Shown here: positions 56,444-64,000 of the stretch, one piece after another
Position numbering within the stretch: the stretch's first letter is position 1
Layout of the letters: every line of letters begins with the position of its first letter
Origin: Terriglobia bacterium
Lineage (GTDB): Bacteria; Acidobacteriota; Terriglobia; Bryobacterales; Bryobacteraceae
Reading direction: 5' to 3'
Assembly: GCA_020073265.1 (NCBI GenBank)
Contig: JAIQFN010000062.1
Coordinates: 1 to 64,000, forward strand
Length of the DNA stretch: 64,000 nt
Translations under genes and position numbers: made by a program
The notes under the pieces: generated by a model
What the model saw: the letters and a program-made list of their open reading frames with translations, nothing else
Told to the model about the DNA's origin: nothing
The model's database searches: none

Positions 56444-57421
56444 ATGCTAAAGCTGCGCAGTTTGGTCCTCGTGATTGCCATCCAGGCCGCCGCACTGGCC
56501 GCCGATCCCGCGCTCCTGCGCCTGGTGATGCCGGACGCCAAGGTGATCGCCGGAATCCAGGTGGATCAGAGCAAGAACTCAGTGTTCGGCCAGTACGTGC
56601 TCTCGCACATGCAGGTGGACGATCAGAGCCTCAGCAAGTTCATCCAGGACACCGGCTTCGATCCTCGGCGCGATGTCCGCGAGATCGTGATCGCCTCCAA
56701 CTGGACCTCCACGAGTCCGCAGAGCCGCTGGCTGGTGCTGGCCAAAGGTGTGTTCGACATCCACAAGATCGAGCACGTGGCCGAGGGCAGCGGCGCCACC
56801 ATCACGAACTACAAGGGGACCGACATCTACACCTATCCCGGTCAGGGAGCGCAGCAGGCCGACAACGCCATCGCGTTCCTGGATGCCGGGAGCGCGGCGG
56901 TGGGCGACCTGCCGTCGGTCAAGGGCGCGATCGACCGGCAGAAGAGCAGCGCGGCCGCCAGCGGCCAACTGGTCGCCAAGGTCGGCTCGGTCAGCGCCAA
57001 GAACGATTTCTGGTTCGTGACTCTGGTGCCGCTTTCCGAGTTCGCCGGCACCATGCCCGATCCGAACGTGAGCGGCGCCATGAGGAACAACATGCTGACC
57101 GCCGTCAACCAGGCCAGCGGCGGCATCCGCTTCGGCGATACTGTGACGCTCTCGGCGGAAGCGATCACGCGGTCCGACAAAGACGCGCAGGCGCTGGTGG
57201 ACGTGGTGAAGTTCGTGGTCGGCATGCTGTCGATGAACCGCCAGGACAATGCCGCCGCAGGGCAGGTGGCCAGTCTGCTGGATACTCTGGATTGTAAGAC
57301 CACCGGCAACGTCATGACGCTGTCGCTGGCGATTCCGGAACGCCAGCTCGAGCAGATGATCGAGAGCATGGAGCAGCCAAGCCGCGCTCCCCGCAAGAAA
57401 GCCGCGCCGCAGGCCAATTAA
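56444..57421 (+). CDS. exported hypothetical protein
   Basis: A 325-residue protein with a signal peptide (MLKLRSLVLVIAIQAAALA). The mature part begins LRLVMPDAKVIAGIQVDQSK and includes FIQDTGFDPRRDVREIVIAS, GAQQADNAIAFLDAGSAAVG and DALVDVV-like helices, a layout I recall from uncharacterised acidobacterial secreted proteins that score a mean-field-like repeat of beta-alpha units. It ends with a basic tail. An AGAGAGG site precedes ATG 56444. It converges with the glycosyltransferase gene, with 5 bases between stops. Function is unknown. Confidence 0.68.
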   Translation: MLKLRSLVLVIAIQAAALAADPALLRLVMPDAKVIAGIQVDQSKNSVFGQYVLSHMQVDDQSLSKFIQDTGFDPRRDVREIVIASNWTSTSPQSRWLVLAKGVFDIHKIEHVAEGSGATITNYKGTDIYTYPGQGAQQADNAIAFLDAGSAAVGDLPSVKGAIDRQKSSAAASGQLVAKVGSVSAKNDFWFVTLVPLSEFAGTMPDPNVSGAMRNNMLTAVNQASGGIRFGDTVTLSAEAITRSDKDAQALVDVVKFVVGMLSMNRQDNAAAGQVASLLDTLDCKTTGNVMTLSLAIPERQLEQMIESMEQPSRAPRKKAAPQAN

Positions 57422-57426
57422 GCCGG

Positions 57427-59049
57427 TCAGTCCGGCCGCTCAAAGCGGAAAATCTCGAACGTTGCGCGGCCGTGGCTGTCTGAAACCAGCTTGAGGACGT
57501 GTTTGCGAAAACCGGCCGACTCTGCGGCCTGCATCACATTGCGATCCACCGCGGTGAACTCCCGGTAGGCCGGCGTGTGGCCCACCCAAAGTCCTTGCTC
57601 CAGCAGTCCGCGATCCCAGGCGCGGAAGGCCTCGCTGCGGGAGGGCGCCAGGAAGGCCTCGTCCGCGGTCACCAGCGGCAAGGCGCCGCGATCCAGCAGC
57701 GCGATCGGGTTCAGGATTCCCCAATCGTCCACCACGACGTGCGCAGCCGGCAGCTTGGCCAGTTCTTCGGCCAGGCCATAACTCGCATCCGTCCAACTGC
57801 GAACGGATCCGTACCGCGCCAACTGGTAGAGGTATTGATTGGTCACCAGCAGGTTTTCGGCCGCCAGGTACAGGACAGCGACGACGAGCGCGGCGGTTCC
57901 CAGCTTGCGCCAAGGCAGCGAGGCTTCGGCAAACGCGACGGCCAGAAAAAGGTGAGGAATCGGCCATAGCAAGACGGCATGATGGGCGGTTGCTCCCGCG
58001 TTCCTGGTAATCGCCATCTGGAACCACGCCGCGGCCAACGCCACCAGGGCGAACAGCAGCGGCCGGCGCGCGCGGGTGCGCCAGGCCAGAGGAAGCAGCA
58101 GCAGCGCCGCGCAGAACGCCCAGTCGAGCCGGTTCGAGCGGCGCTCTCCAAACGCTGCCTGCACGGCGAAGGAAACGCGCTCCAGTCCACTGTGCGCCTC
58201 GTGCGCCTGGCCCGGCTCCCCGGCGTTGGTCGCCAGGTAGCCCAGCAGCGCGTTGCCCTGCCAGGTTTCCAGAAGGATCTTGGCCTTGCCGGGAATGTAG
58301 CGAAAGTCGAGCGCCGCATTCGAGCGAAACGTGGCCCACCCCGAGGACGCGTTGTAGATGAACAGAGGAAGCGCTCCGAGGCAGAAACCGGCGGCGGCGA
58401 GCCCGATGTTTCTGGGGTTCAGGCGGGACCACAGCTCGCGAGGAAAGACGACCATGGTCGCCAGAGTCAAACCACCCAGGGCCCAGAGGAACAGCGCCTT
58501 ATCCCACAGCGCGAGTCCGAAGCAAAGGAAACCGCAAAACAAAGCCAGACGGCTGGAACCCGAGGCGAACTTGAGAATCAGCAGCGCACCGAGGACCATC
58601 AGAAGGTGTTGCAAGGCGACGGGCCCCCAGTCGAAGCTGGTGGTCAGGACGAACATCGTGTCGGTAGCCAACAGCACTCCGCCCACCCAGGCGGCCCGCC
58701 GTCCCTGGACGCGTTCCAGCAGCTTTGTGAAGAGCCAGACTGTCGCGGCGCCCAGGATCACCGCCGGGAGCCGGACGATCCAGACCGAGGGCAGCGCCAG
58801 GGCGAAGATGGGAGCGCAAATCCAGGTTTTCAAGGCGCCCATGTAGCTCATGAACATCACCGGAACCTGGTGGCGCCACAAGCCGAACTGGAAGATGGAG
58901 CTGCCGGAAAGATGCACATACGGGACGGCGAAAATGACCTCGTCGTTCTGGATTCCCGGATACGGCAGGAGCGCGCAGCAGGTGAGGAAAAAGCTGAGAG
59001 CAAGCGGAGCCGCAGGCCACCAGTTGGGGGTGAACTTGCGTGACGCCAT
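57427..59049 (-). CDS. GT39/PMT-like membrane glycosyltransferase
   Basis: A 540-residue polytopic membrane protein with about 10-11 hydrophobic segments. The N-terminal loop PYPGIQNDEVIFAVPYVHLS contains the acidic Asp-Glu pair that in the GT-C fold binds the lipid-linked donor; VRLPAVILGAATVWLFTKLL and RNAGATAHHAVLLWPIPHLF fit ArnT/PMT-type family patterns. A soluble C-terminal part (about 420-540) lies in the periplasm. It should transfer a sugar from a polyprenyl carrier to a lipid, protein or polymer. It is monocistronic here. Confidence 0.8.
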   Translation of the reverse strand: MASRKFTPNWWPAAPLALSFFLTCCALLPYPGIQNDEVIFAVPYVHLSGSSIFQFGLWRHQVPVMFMSYMGALKTWICAPIFALALPSVWIVRLPAVILGAATVWLFTKLLERVQGRRAAWVGGVLLATDTMFVLTTSFDWGPVALQHLLMVLGALLILKFASGSSRLALFCGFLCFGLALWDKALFLWALGGLTLATMVVFPRELWSRLNPRNIGLAAAGFCLGALPLFIYNASSGWATFRSNAALDFRYIPGKAKILLETWQGNALLGYLATNAGEPGQAHEAHSGLERVSFAVQAAFGERRSNRLDWAFCAALLLLPLAWRTRARRPLLFALVALAAAWFQMAITRNAGATAHHAVLLWPIPHLFLAVAFAEASLPWRKLGTAALVVAVLYLAAENLLVTNQYLYQLARYGSVRSWTDASYGLAEELAKLPAAHVVVDDWGILNPIALLDRGALPLVTADEAFLAPSRSEAFRAWDRGLLEQGLWVGHTPAYREFTAVDRNVMQAAESAGFRKHVLKLVSDSHGRATFEIFRFERPD

Positions 59050-59270
59050 GCTAAGCCGGCCGCGATCGTTTTCCGGGATTCGCTGCCGCGGCAGAGTTTA
59101 CAAGGTACTCAGTATAACGTGCCATTACACGGGAGACCGCAAGTTTTTGTTGCCGGCAGGCATAAATGTTTTTACCAGCCAAGTCGATAAGAATCAGGTA
59201 TCACGAGAAGCGGCCGCGGGGGCCTCAGAGTTGGATCGAGGCGCGGGTCCAAGAAGTTTAGGGCTGGTAC

Positions 59271-59298
59271 TTGAATTGCTGAGCGGATGTGGTATGAT
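59271..59298 (+). promoter_or_regulatory. probable promoter for the DksA-type gene
   Basis: TTGAAT (59271-59276), a 16-base spacer and TATGAT (59293-59298) form a reasonable sigma-70-type promoter about 160 bases before the gene at 59462. The whole 59050-59461 gap (412 bases) holds no open frame that I can support, so it is a long leader/promoter region; a second AT-rich stretch near 59365-59385 might be another promoter. Confidence 0.4.
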
Positions 59299-59461
59299 TC
59301 TGGGAGCTAGACTGCTGACCTCTCTTACCGACGGGCGCTGCCGCCGGTTGCTAAACTTCACAGTCCATTATAGTTCAGTCATAATCTGTAACGGCTTGAA
59401 CCTTTCGGGAGGATCACGCGTCTAATCGTGTTAGTGAAAGACGACAAGGAGAGTTAACCCT

Positions 59462-59845
59462 ATGACGAAGACCGAGTTAAATAAATTTAAAGAAGTCCTG
59501 GAAACCAAACAGGCTGAGTTGGCACAGGTGTTGAGGAATCGCGAAGGGATTGCGATTGAGAAGAGCCCCGACGCGCTGGATGAGGTTCAAAACGCCGCCG
59601 AGCGCGAGCTTGCGATCCGCAACCTGGACCGCGAATCCAACCTGCTGCGCAACGTCCGCGCGGCGCTGCACCGCATCGAAGAAGGTACTTTCGGCGTTTG
59701 CCTGCATTGCGAAGAAGACATCAGCATCAAGCGCCTGCACGCTGTACCTTGGGCAGCCTACTGCATCCAATGCCAAGAAATCGCTGATAAGAACCAGGAA
59801 GAAGGCAGCGACTCGCTGGACGACATCCTGGTTCACGCCGCCTAA
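59462..59845 (+). CDS. TraR/DksA-family zinc-finger regulator
   Basis: A 127-residue protein: N-terminal coiled coil (LNKFKEVLETKQAELAQVLR), a conserved ALDEVQNAAERELAIRNLDR linker, and a four-Cys zinc finger C80LHC83 ... C101IQC104 within GTFGVCLHCEEDIS and AAYCIQCQEIAD. Family members bind in the secondary channel of RNA polymerase and adjust initiation in response to ppGpp or stress; the coiled-coil tip acidic residues (DALDE) match that role. A strong AAGGAGAG site precedes ATG 59462 and a clear terminator follows. Confidence 0.9.
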   Translation: MTKTELNKFKEVLETKQAELAQVLRNREGIAIEKSPDALDEVQNAAERELAIRNLDRESNLLRNVRAALHRIEEGTFGVCLHCEEDISIKRLHAVPWAAYCIQCQEIADKNQEEGSDSLDDILVHAA

Positions 59846-59890
59846 AGCCGCAGCAACCGGGGACCGGTCTGCGTAGATCAAGGGTTCCGA

Positions 59891-59920
59891 AAAGGCGCGA
59901 GCGAACCTCGCGCCTTTTGT
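59891..59920 (+). terminator. rho-independent terminator of the DksA-type gene
   Basis: AAGGCGCGAG pairs perfectly with CTCGCGCCTT around loop CGAAC, followed by a T-run (TTTTGTGTTT). It starts 46 bases after the stop codon. Confidence 0.9.
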
Positions 59921-59949
59921 GTTTCTTATCAGCGCTAATTGCCCCCCAG

Positions 59950-60612
59950 CTACCGGATGCGTATGGTCGATAGCATCCGCCCGGCCGCCTCACCATCCCG
60001 CCGATAGGAATAAAACAAGTCAGGTAAACAACACGTACATAAGCCACTTGGGTCAATTTGTCCCATTGTGCCGCCAGGTCGTCTCAACTGCCGAATGACC
60101 GTCTCGGCCAGGCCGACTTTGGTCGCGCCCGACAAGTCCTGGCGCTCTGGAAAGAACGGGGCGAAGCGTTCGGCTACCTCAGGACCAACCTGGTAACAGC
60201 ACGGGCCGATCCCCGGGCCGATCGCGAACACCAGTTCGTCCTGGCGCGTTCCGAACCGGCTGGTCATGGCGCCCATCGTCGCTCCCACAATCTCCAAGAC
60301 CGTGCCGCGCCAACCGGCGTGAACGGCCGCAATCGCCCGGTTGCGCGGATCGGCGATCAGGATGGGCAGGCAATCGGCGGTGCGAACCACCAAGGTGACG
60401 CCGGGGACGTTGGAGATCAGCGCGTCGCCTTCGCCAAGGTCGCCGGCGGATTCCGCGAGCACCACCTGGTTGGAATGGATCTGGCGCAGGGTCGCAAGAT
60501 CTGAAGCGCCCGGCCAGTTCGGGCTGGAGCGCGTTCCGAAGCCGTGCTCCAGCCAGGGGAGCTGTTCGAGCGCTTCGGCGCGGTAAACCTGGCCGGCATC
60601 TAGGCGAAACAA
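59950..60612 (-). CDS. pgeF: PgeF/YfiH-type purine nucleoside phosphorylase (multicopper-oxidase-fold-like)
   Basis: A 220-residue member of the YfiH/LACC1 family, with His46 (RQIHSNQV), Cys81 (VRTADCLPILI) and His98 (AVHAGWRGT) forming the expected active site, plus IGPGIGPCCYQVG and CTCCLPDLFYSYRRDG. Relatives show adenosine deaminase/purine phosphorylase activity and are linked to peptidoglycan precursor proofreading. Length is slightly short of the usual 240. It runs opposite to the DksA-type gene and ends 30 bases beyond its terminator. Confidence 0.9.
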   Translation of the reverse strand: MFRLDAGQVYRAEALEQLPWLEHGFGTRSSPNWPGASDLATLRQIHSNQVVLAESAGDLGEGDALISNVPGVTLVVRTADCLPILIADPRNRAIAAVHAGWRGTVLEIVGATMGAMTSRFGTRQDELVFAIGPGIGPCCYQVGPEVAERFAPFFPERQDLSGATKVGLAETVIRQLRRPGGTMGQIDPSGLCTCCLPDLFYSYRRDGEAAGRMLSTIRIR

Positions 60613-60653
60613 ATCCTATTGTAACTTCGGTGGTCTTTCGAGCGTTGCGGGGA

Positions 60654-61781
60654 CTACTGCGCGGTAAAGTAGCTGTCCACGGTCTCCACCAGATCGGCGG
60701 TTCGCACGGGCTTGGCCAGGAAACCCTGCATTCCAGACTGGAAGCAGCGCTCGCGATAGTCGGCCGAGCAGTTGGCGGTGACGGCGACAATGGGCGTTTC
60801 GGTGTAGTTGGGCAGCTTGCGGATCTGTTCGGCGGTCTGGAAGCCGTCCAAGCCGGGCATCTGCAGATCCAGAAGGATCAGATCGAACTTGGAGTGAGAG
60901 GCGGCTTCGAGCGCGGCTAGTCCGTCACCGGCGCATTCGACGTGGTAGACGTGTCGGCGCAAGGCGTGGCTGGCAATGGTTTGAGCCACTGCGTTGTCAT
61001 CCACCACCAATATCCGGCCGCGGACCCTTTTCGATTCTGCTTCCGGCTTGGCGGCGGGTTCGGCAGGCAGCCGCAATGGAATATCGATAAAGAAAGTGCT
61101 TCCCCGCCCCAACTCGCTTTGGACGGTGATGGAACCGTTCAGCAAAGCCGCCAGTTTCTGCGAAACCGCCAGACCGAGCCCCAGCCCGCTGTGATCGCTG
61201 ACCGGTCCAGACCGGAGCCGCTGGAAGCCTTCGAAAATGGTGCGAATCTGATCTGGGGCGATGCCAATGCCGGTGTCGCGCACCACTAAGGTGAGGGACA
61301 TGTCTTGGTTGCTGGATCGGCCGGCGAAAGCCGCCAGCTCGACTTCGCCCTGATTGGTGAATTTTATCGCGTTGGCCAGCAGATGGACCAGGAGTTGACG
61401 CAATCGGACCGCATCGCCGATGGCGGCGTCCGGCAGCGTGCGATCGAAGTTTCGGATCAGTTTCAGGCCCTTGCCTTCGGCCCGGGCGGAGAACTCCGCC
61501 AGTATCCCGTCCAGCGTTTCCCGCAGCGAGAATTCGGTCTCCTCCACGCGGACATGATTGGCCGAAAGGGCGGAGAACTCCAGAGCGCCGTTGAGGATCT
61601 CGAGCAGGTTTTCGGCGCACTGCCGCGCTGCTTCCACGTACTCTTTTTGGTCCCCGTCCAGCGAGGTTTCCAGCAGCAGGTCCGTCATGCCAAGGATGCC
61701 GCTGAGGGGCGTGCGAATCTCATGGTTGAGACTGGCCAGAAATTGGCCCTTGATTACGCTCAGTTCATCGGTCTTTGGCAC
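60654..61781 (-). CDS. hybrid histidine kinase without sensor domain
   Basis: A 375-residue cytoplasmic protein: dimerisation domain with phosphoacceptor His20 (LASLNHEIRTPLSGIL), HATPase domain (LLANAIKFTNQGEV, RDTGIGIAPDQI, GLGLGLAVSQKLA) and a receiver domain (252-375) with acidic pocket LVVDDNAVAQT, phosphoacceptor Asp305 in LDLQMPG and the Lys of AKPVR. No PAS, membrane or other sensor segment precedes the kinase; only about 10 residues come before the first helix. An upstream in-frame stop lies close to GTG 61781, so this is not a truncated start. It must take its signal from a partner. Confidence 0.85.
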   Translation of the reverse strand: MPKTDELSVIKGQFLASLNHEIRTPLSGILGMTDLLLETSLDGDQKEYVEAARQCAENLLEILNGALEFSALSANHVRVEETEFSLRETLDGILAEFSARAEGKGLKLIRNFDRTLPDAAIGDAVRLRQLLVHLLANAIKFTNQGEVELAAFAGRSSNQDMSLTLVVRDTGIGIAPDQIRTIFEGFQRLRSGPVSDHSGLGLGLAVSQKLAALLNGSITVQSELGRGSTFFIDIPLRLPAEPAAKPEAESKRVRGRILVVDDNAVAQTIASHALRRHVYHVECAGDGLAALEAASHSKFDLILLDLQMPGLDGFQTAEQIRKLPNYTETPIVAVTANCSADYRERCFQSGMQGFLAKPVRTADLVETVDSYFTAQ

Positions 61782-61908
61782 CAGTACCGCCTATTCAACA
61801 CATCGGCACGGTTGCCCATATGCTTTAGTTTCAGACAGGTAGGCCGCTAACGACGGTCCTGCTTCATTGGTTCTTCAGACCCGACGGTTATGCTGAGGAG
61901 GGGTGAGA

Positions 61909-62358
61909 ATGCTGAAGCGCGCCTGGATCGTCGGACTAGCCGGTCTTCTGGCCGGCTGGGCGAGCGCATCGGAACAAGCCGTGAAAATGAAGGATCTGCC
62001 GGCGCCGGTCCAGAAGACGGTCCAGGAGCAGACCAGAGGGGCGGAACTGAAGGGGCTGTCCAAGGAGGTCGAGAAGGGCCAGACCTACTACGAAGCCGAG
62101 ACCAAGGTGAATGGCAAGTCGCGCGACATTCTGATCGATCCGTCGGGCGCCGTGGTTGAAGTCGAAGAGCAGGTGGACCTGGACAGCCTGCCCGCTCCGG
62201 CGCTGGCCGCCATCGAACGCTATGCCGGCAGCGGGAAAATTCTGCTGGTGGAATCGGTCACCAAGGGCGGCGCCGTCAGCTATGAGGCGACGGTCAGCAA
62301 AGGCGGAAAGAAGTCCGAGGTGGCGGTCTCCGCCGGCGGCGTCATCCGCAAGGACTGA
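61909..62358 (+). CDS. exported PepSY-like protein
   Basis: A 149-residue protein with a signal (residues 1-20, ending GWASA) and two tandem PepSY-type units: LPAPVQKTVQEQTRGAELKG with YEAETKVNGKSRDILIDPSG, then LPAPALAAIERYAGSGKILL with VSYEATVSKGGKKSEVAVSA. PepSY domains are thought to inhibit or regulate proteases and bind small ligands. The AGGAGG-like site at 61897-61902 fits ATG 61909; GTG 61903 overlaps it. It converges with the sugar dehydrogenase gene, 18 bases between stops. Confidence 0.78.
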   Translation: MLKRAWIVGLAGLLAGWASASEQAVKMKDLPAPVQKTVQEQTRGAELKGLSKEVEKGQTYYEAETKVNGKSRDILIDPSGAVVEVEEQVDLDSLPAPALAAIERYAGSGKILLVESVTKGGAVSYEATVSKGGKKSEVAVSAGGVIRKD

Positions 62359-62376
62359 GAAAACCCGGGCGCGGCC

Positions 62377-63684
62377 CTACTTACCCGCGTAGCTGACGCG
62401 CCAGATCACGCGCGAGCCGTCGTCGGTGACGAACAGCGATCCATCCTTGCCTACCGCGACGCCCACCGGCCGGCCCCACGCCTGACCCTCGGCGTTGACG
62501 AATCCGGTGAGGAAGTCCTCATAGACTCCGCTGGCGTGGCCGTTCTCCAGCGGAACGCGGATCACCTCGTAACCCGACCGCACCGCCCGGTTCCAGGATC
62601 CGTGCTCGGCGGCGAAAAGATCGCCGCGATATTCCTTGGGCAACTGGTCGCCTTCGTAGAACGTGAACCCGAGCGAGGCGTTGTGCGGCTGCAAGAGCAC
62701 ATCGGGCACTACGATTTTGGATTTCAGCTCGGGATGCTTGCCGTTGAGACGCGGGTCGGGATTGCCGCCGATGTAGAACCAGGGCCAGCCGTAAAAGCCG
62801 CCTTGCTGGACGTGGGTCACGTAGTCGGGAACCAGGTTGTCACCCAGCTCGTCGCGCTCGTTCACCGAGCACCATAGCTCGCCGGTGGTCGGATTAACGC
62901 CGATTCCCACCGGGTTGCGAATGCCGGAGGCATAGACGCCTACGAATTTCCCGTCCGGCGAGTATTCGAGAATGTTGGCTCGATGGAATTCCGAATCGTG
63001 CGTGTCGGGGTCGTCGATGTTGGAACCGGAGCCGACTGCGACGAATAATCGTTTGCCGTCGTTGGAAAACGCCAGATCGCGCGTCCAATGGAAACCGCCG
63101 GCAGGCATGTCGGTCACCACCGTTTCGGCGGCGCCGGAAGCGGTCAAATCGCCGTTGTGATACGGGAAGCGCACCACGGAATTGGTGTTGCCCACGTACA
63201 GCCATTGCGGGTTCGGGCCGGGCGGATAAAAAGCGATTCCGAAGGGCTGCTTCAACCCAGTGGCGAAGGTGGAAACCTGCTCCGGTTTGCCGTCCTTCGC
63301 GAGGCCGCGGAAAATCTTGATTTCGCCGCGCCGGCTTTCAGCGACGAAGAAATCGCCGTTGGGCGCGGTGCGAATCTGGCGGGGCTCATCCAGGCCGGTG
63401 GCGTAGAGATCCACCTTGAAGCCGGCGGGGGCCTGCGGCCAGGCATCGGAGGGCCGGGCAATCAGGCGCGGAAAATTCGAAGACGATTTGGTGTCGAAAG
63501 GCTTGGGCAGATCGTTGGCGGTGATTCGGTGGAACATGCCCGGCTTCATGGAGCGCGCGTCGGCAAAGGCGTTCTGGCCGGTCAGCAGGTTCTTGCTGTC
63601 GATTTTTCCGATCTCGGCGCCCAGCATCCAAAGAGCCGGCGCGGCGAGCAGTCCAGCGGTAACCATCCAGCGAATCTTGTTCAT
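62377..63684 (-). CDS. PQQ-dependent sugar dehydrogenase (sorbosone dehydrogenase-like)
   Basis: A 435-residue exported protein (signal 1-22) of the six-bladed soluble glucose/sorbosone dehydrogenase family: FKVDLYATGLDEPRQIRTAP, GDFFVAESRRGEIKIFRGL, GFHWTRDLAFSNDGKRLFVA, FHRANILEYSPDGKFVGVYA and QGGFYGWPWFYIGG (a PQQ-contact segment), then NASLGFTFYEGDQLPKEYRG. It oxidises an aldose or similar in the periplasm using PQQ and calcium. The exact substrate is unknown. It is monocistronic as far as visible. Confidence 0.85.
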   Translation of the reverse strand: MNKIRWMVTAGLLAAPALWMLGAEIGKIDSKNLLTGQNAFADARSMKPGMFHRITANDLPKPFDTKSSSNFPRLIARPSDAWPQAPAGFKVDLYATGLDEPRQIRTAPNGDFFVAESRRGEIKIFRGLAKDGKPEQVSTFATGLKQPFGIAFYPPGPNPQWLYVGNTNSVVRFPYHNGDLTASGAAETVVTDMPAGGFHWTRDLAFSNDGKRLFVAVGSGSNIDDPDTHDSEFHRANILEYSPDGKFVGVYASGIRNPVGIGVNPTTGELWCSVNERDELGDNLVPDYVTHVQQGGFYGWPWFYIGGNPDPRLNGKHPELKSKIVVPDVLLQPHNASLGFTFYEGDQLPKEYRGDLFAAEHGSWNRAVRSGYEVIRVPLENGHASGVYEDFLTGFVNAEGQAWGRPVGVAVGKDGSLFVTDDGSRVIWRVSYAGK

Positions 63685-63750
63685 CTTTCCTCCCAGACCG
63701 GATTCAATTATAACGTTGGCCTGGATTTCGGGCGCGCGGGCACTGAGCGA

Positions 63751-64000
63751 TCACTTGCCGGCGGCTTTGGCTTGCACGCGCGCTGCGAAGCGCTCGATGT
63801 TGACGATGCCCCGTTCGTGGGTGCCTTCGGAGATCATCTCTTTCTCATCGAAGGCGCGGACGCGGAAGCGCAGGCGCCGGTCCTCTACTTCGATCAGCTC
63901 GCTCTGGAAGGTAACCTCCATGCCGAGCGGAGTCGCGGCCAGGTGCCGGACATCGACGCGCGCGCCGACGGTGTCGAATCCTTTATCGAGAAACGGCAGG
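63751..64000 (-). CDS. thioesterase (FlK-like hot-dog fold), 5' end off the window
   Basis: The minus-strand frame from 63999 to a stop at 63751 gives 83 codons reading LPFLDKGFDTVGARVDVRHL, GMEVTFQSELIEVEDRRLRF, RVRAFDEKEMISEGTHERGI, then a basic ending. The hot-dog strands and the THERGIVN segment resemble fluoroacetyl-CoA-type and related acyl-CoA thioesterases, where that His is catalytic; the Thr/Glu partners would lie in or near the missing N-terminal half. Substrate unknown; only the C-terminal part is visible. Confidence 0.7.
   Translation of the reverse strand, partial: LPFLDKGFDTVGARVDVRHLAATPLGMEVTFQSELIEVEDRRLRFRVRAFDEKEMISEGTHERGIVNIERFAARVQAKAAGK

Noticed and set aside
1-64000. 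CRISPR arrays and transposon insertion sequences
   Set aside because: No regularly spaced repeats of 25-40 bases and no DDE-type or IS200-type transposase gene were seen.

Overview
The window is high-GC bacterial DNA with one tRNA gene, about 65 supportable protein genes, one small integrated element and several short repeats and palindromes. The gene set points to Acidobacteriota, most likely a Solibacter/Bryobacter-like soil organism. The pointers are exported PQQ dehydrogenases with haem, exported NHL and beta-propeller proteins, metallo-beta-lactamase-fold hydrolases, a DUF2934 protein, a Ser/Thr-kinase-like membrane protein, and frequent GTG/TTG starts. This is inferred from gene content; no rRNA is present to prove it.

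Layout. 1-1785: a transporter running off the left edge, divergent from an epoxide hydrolase. 1971-4289: a small conserved protein, then an operon of a DUF2089 regulator, a methyltransferase, a small membrane protein and a SHOCT-like protein behind an AT-rich promoter with a 29-base palindrome. 4362-9377: two metallo-beta-lactamase-fold proteins, an SDR oxidoreductase, an alpha/beta hydrolase and a nucleotidyltransferase pair that looks like a toxin-antitoxin module. 9371-20966: exported oxidative and carbohydrate-related proteins, including a haem/copper-monooxygenase-like protein divergent from a PAL-like NHL propeller. 20967-26318: an hflKC operon whose first gene fuses a heavy-metal P-type ATPase to a second HflK-like domain.

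26825-31207 is an integrated element of about 4.3 kb. It is bounded by a perfect 45-base repeat of the tRNA-Val(CAC) 3' end and carries a tyrosine integrase, an excisionase-like HTH protein, a DUF433/DUF5615 toxin-antitoxin pair and a truncated TonB-like gene. 31428-34978: a predicted pseudokinase with a PEGA-domain partner and a DUF2934 protein. 42392-34984 (minus strand): a long housekeeping array of an AraC regulator, apt, ispE, prs, rplY, pth, rpsF, rpsR, rplI and a HEAT/SEC-C protein.

42420-49479: a VOC protein divergent from the AraC gene across a perfect 11-base inverted repeat, a HEAT protein, a two-gene sugar ABC transporter without a visible binding protein, secreted hypotheticals and a Ste24-like protease. 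49550-52993: a metal-uptake cluster (Cys/His-rich peptide, outer-membrane protein, ZnuA-like and ZnuB-like proteins) lacking an ATPase gene. 53070-64000: a peptidase, an unusual RibBA homologue, a lower-GC patch of hypotheticals, a glycosyltransferase, a DksA-type regulator with a clear terminator, PgeF, a sensorless hybrid histidine kinase, a PepSY-like protein, a PQQ sugar dehydrogenase and a partial thioesterase. A two-hairpin intergenic repeat of about 41 bases occurs three times (4291, 43792, 54317).
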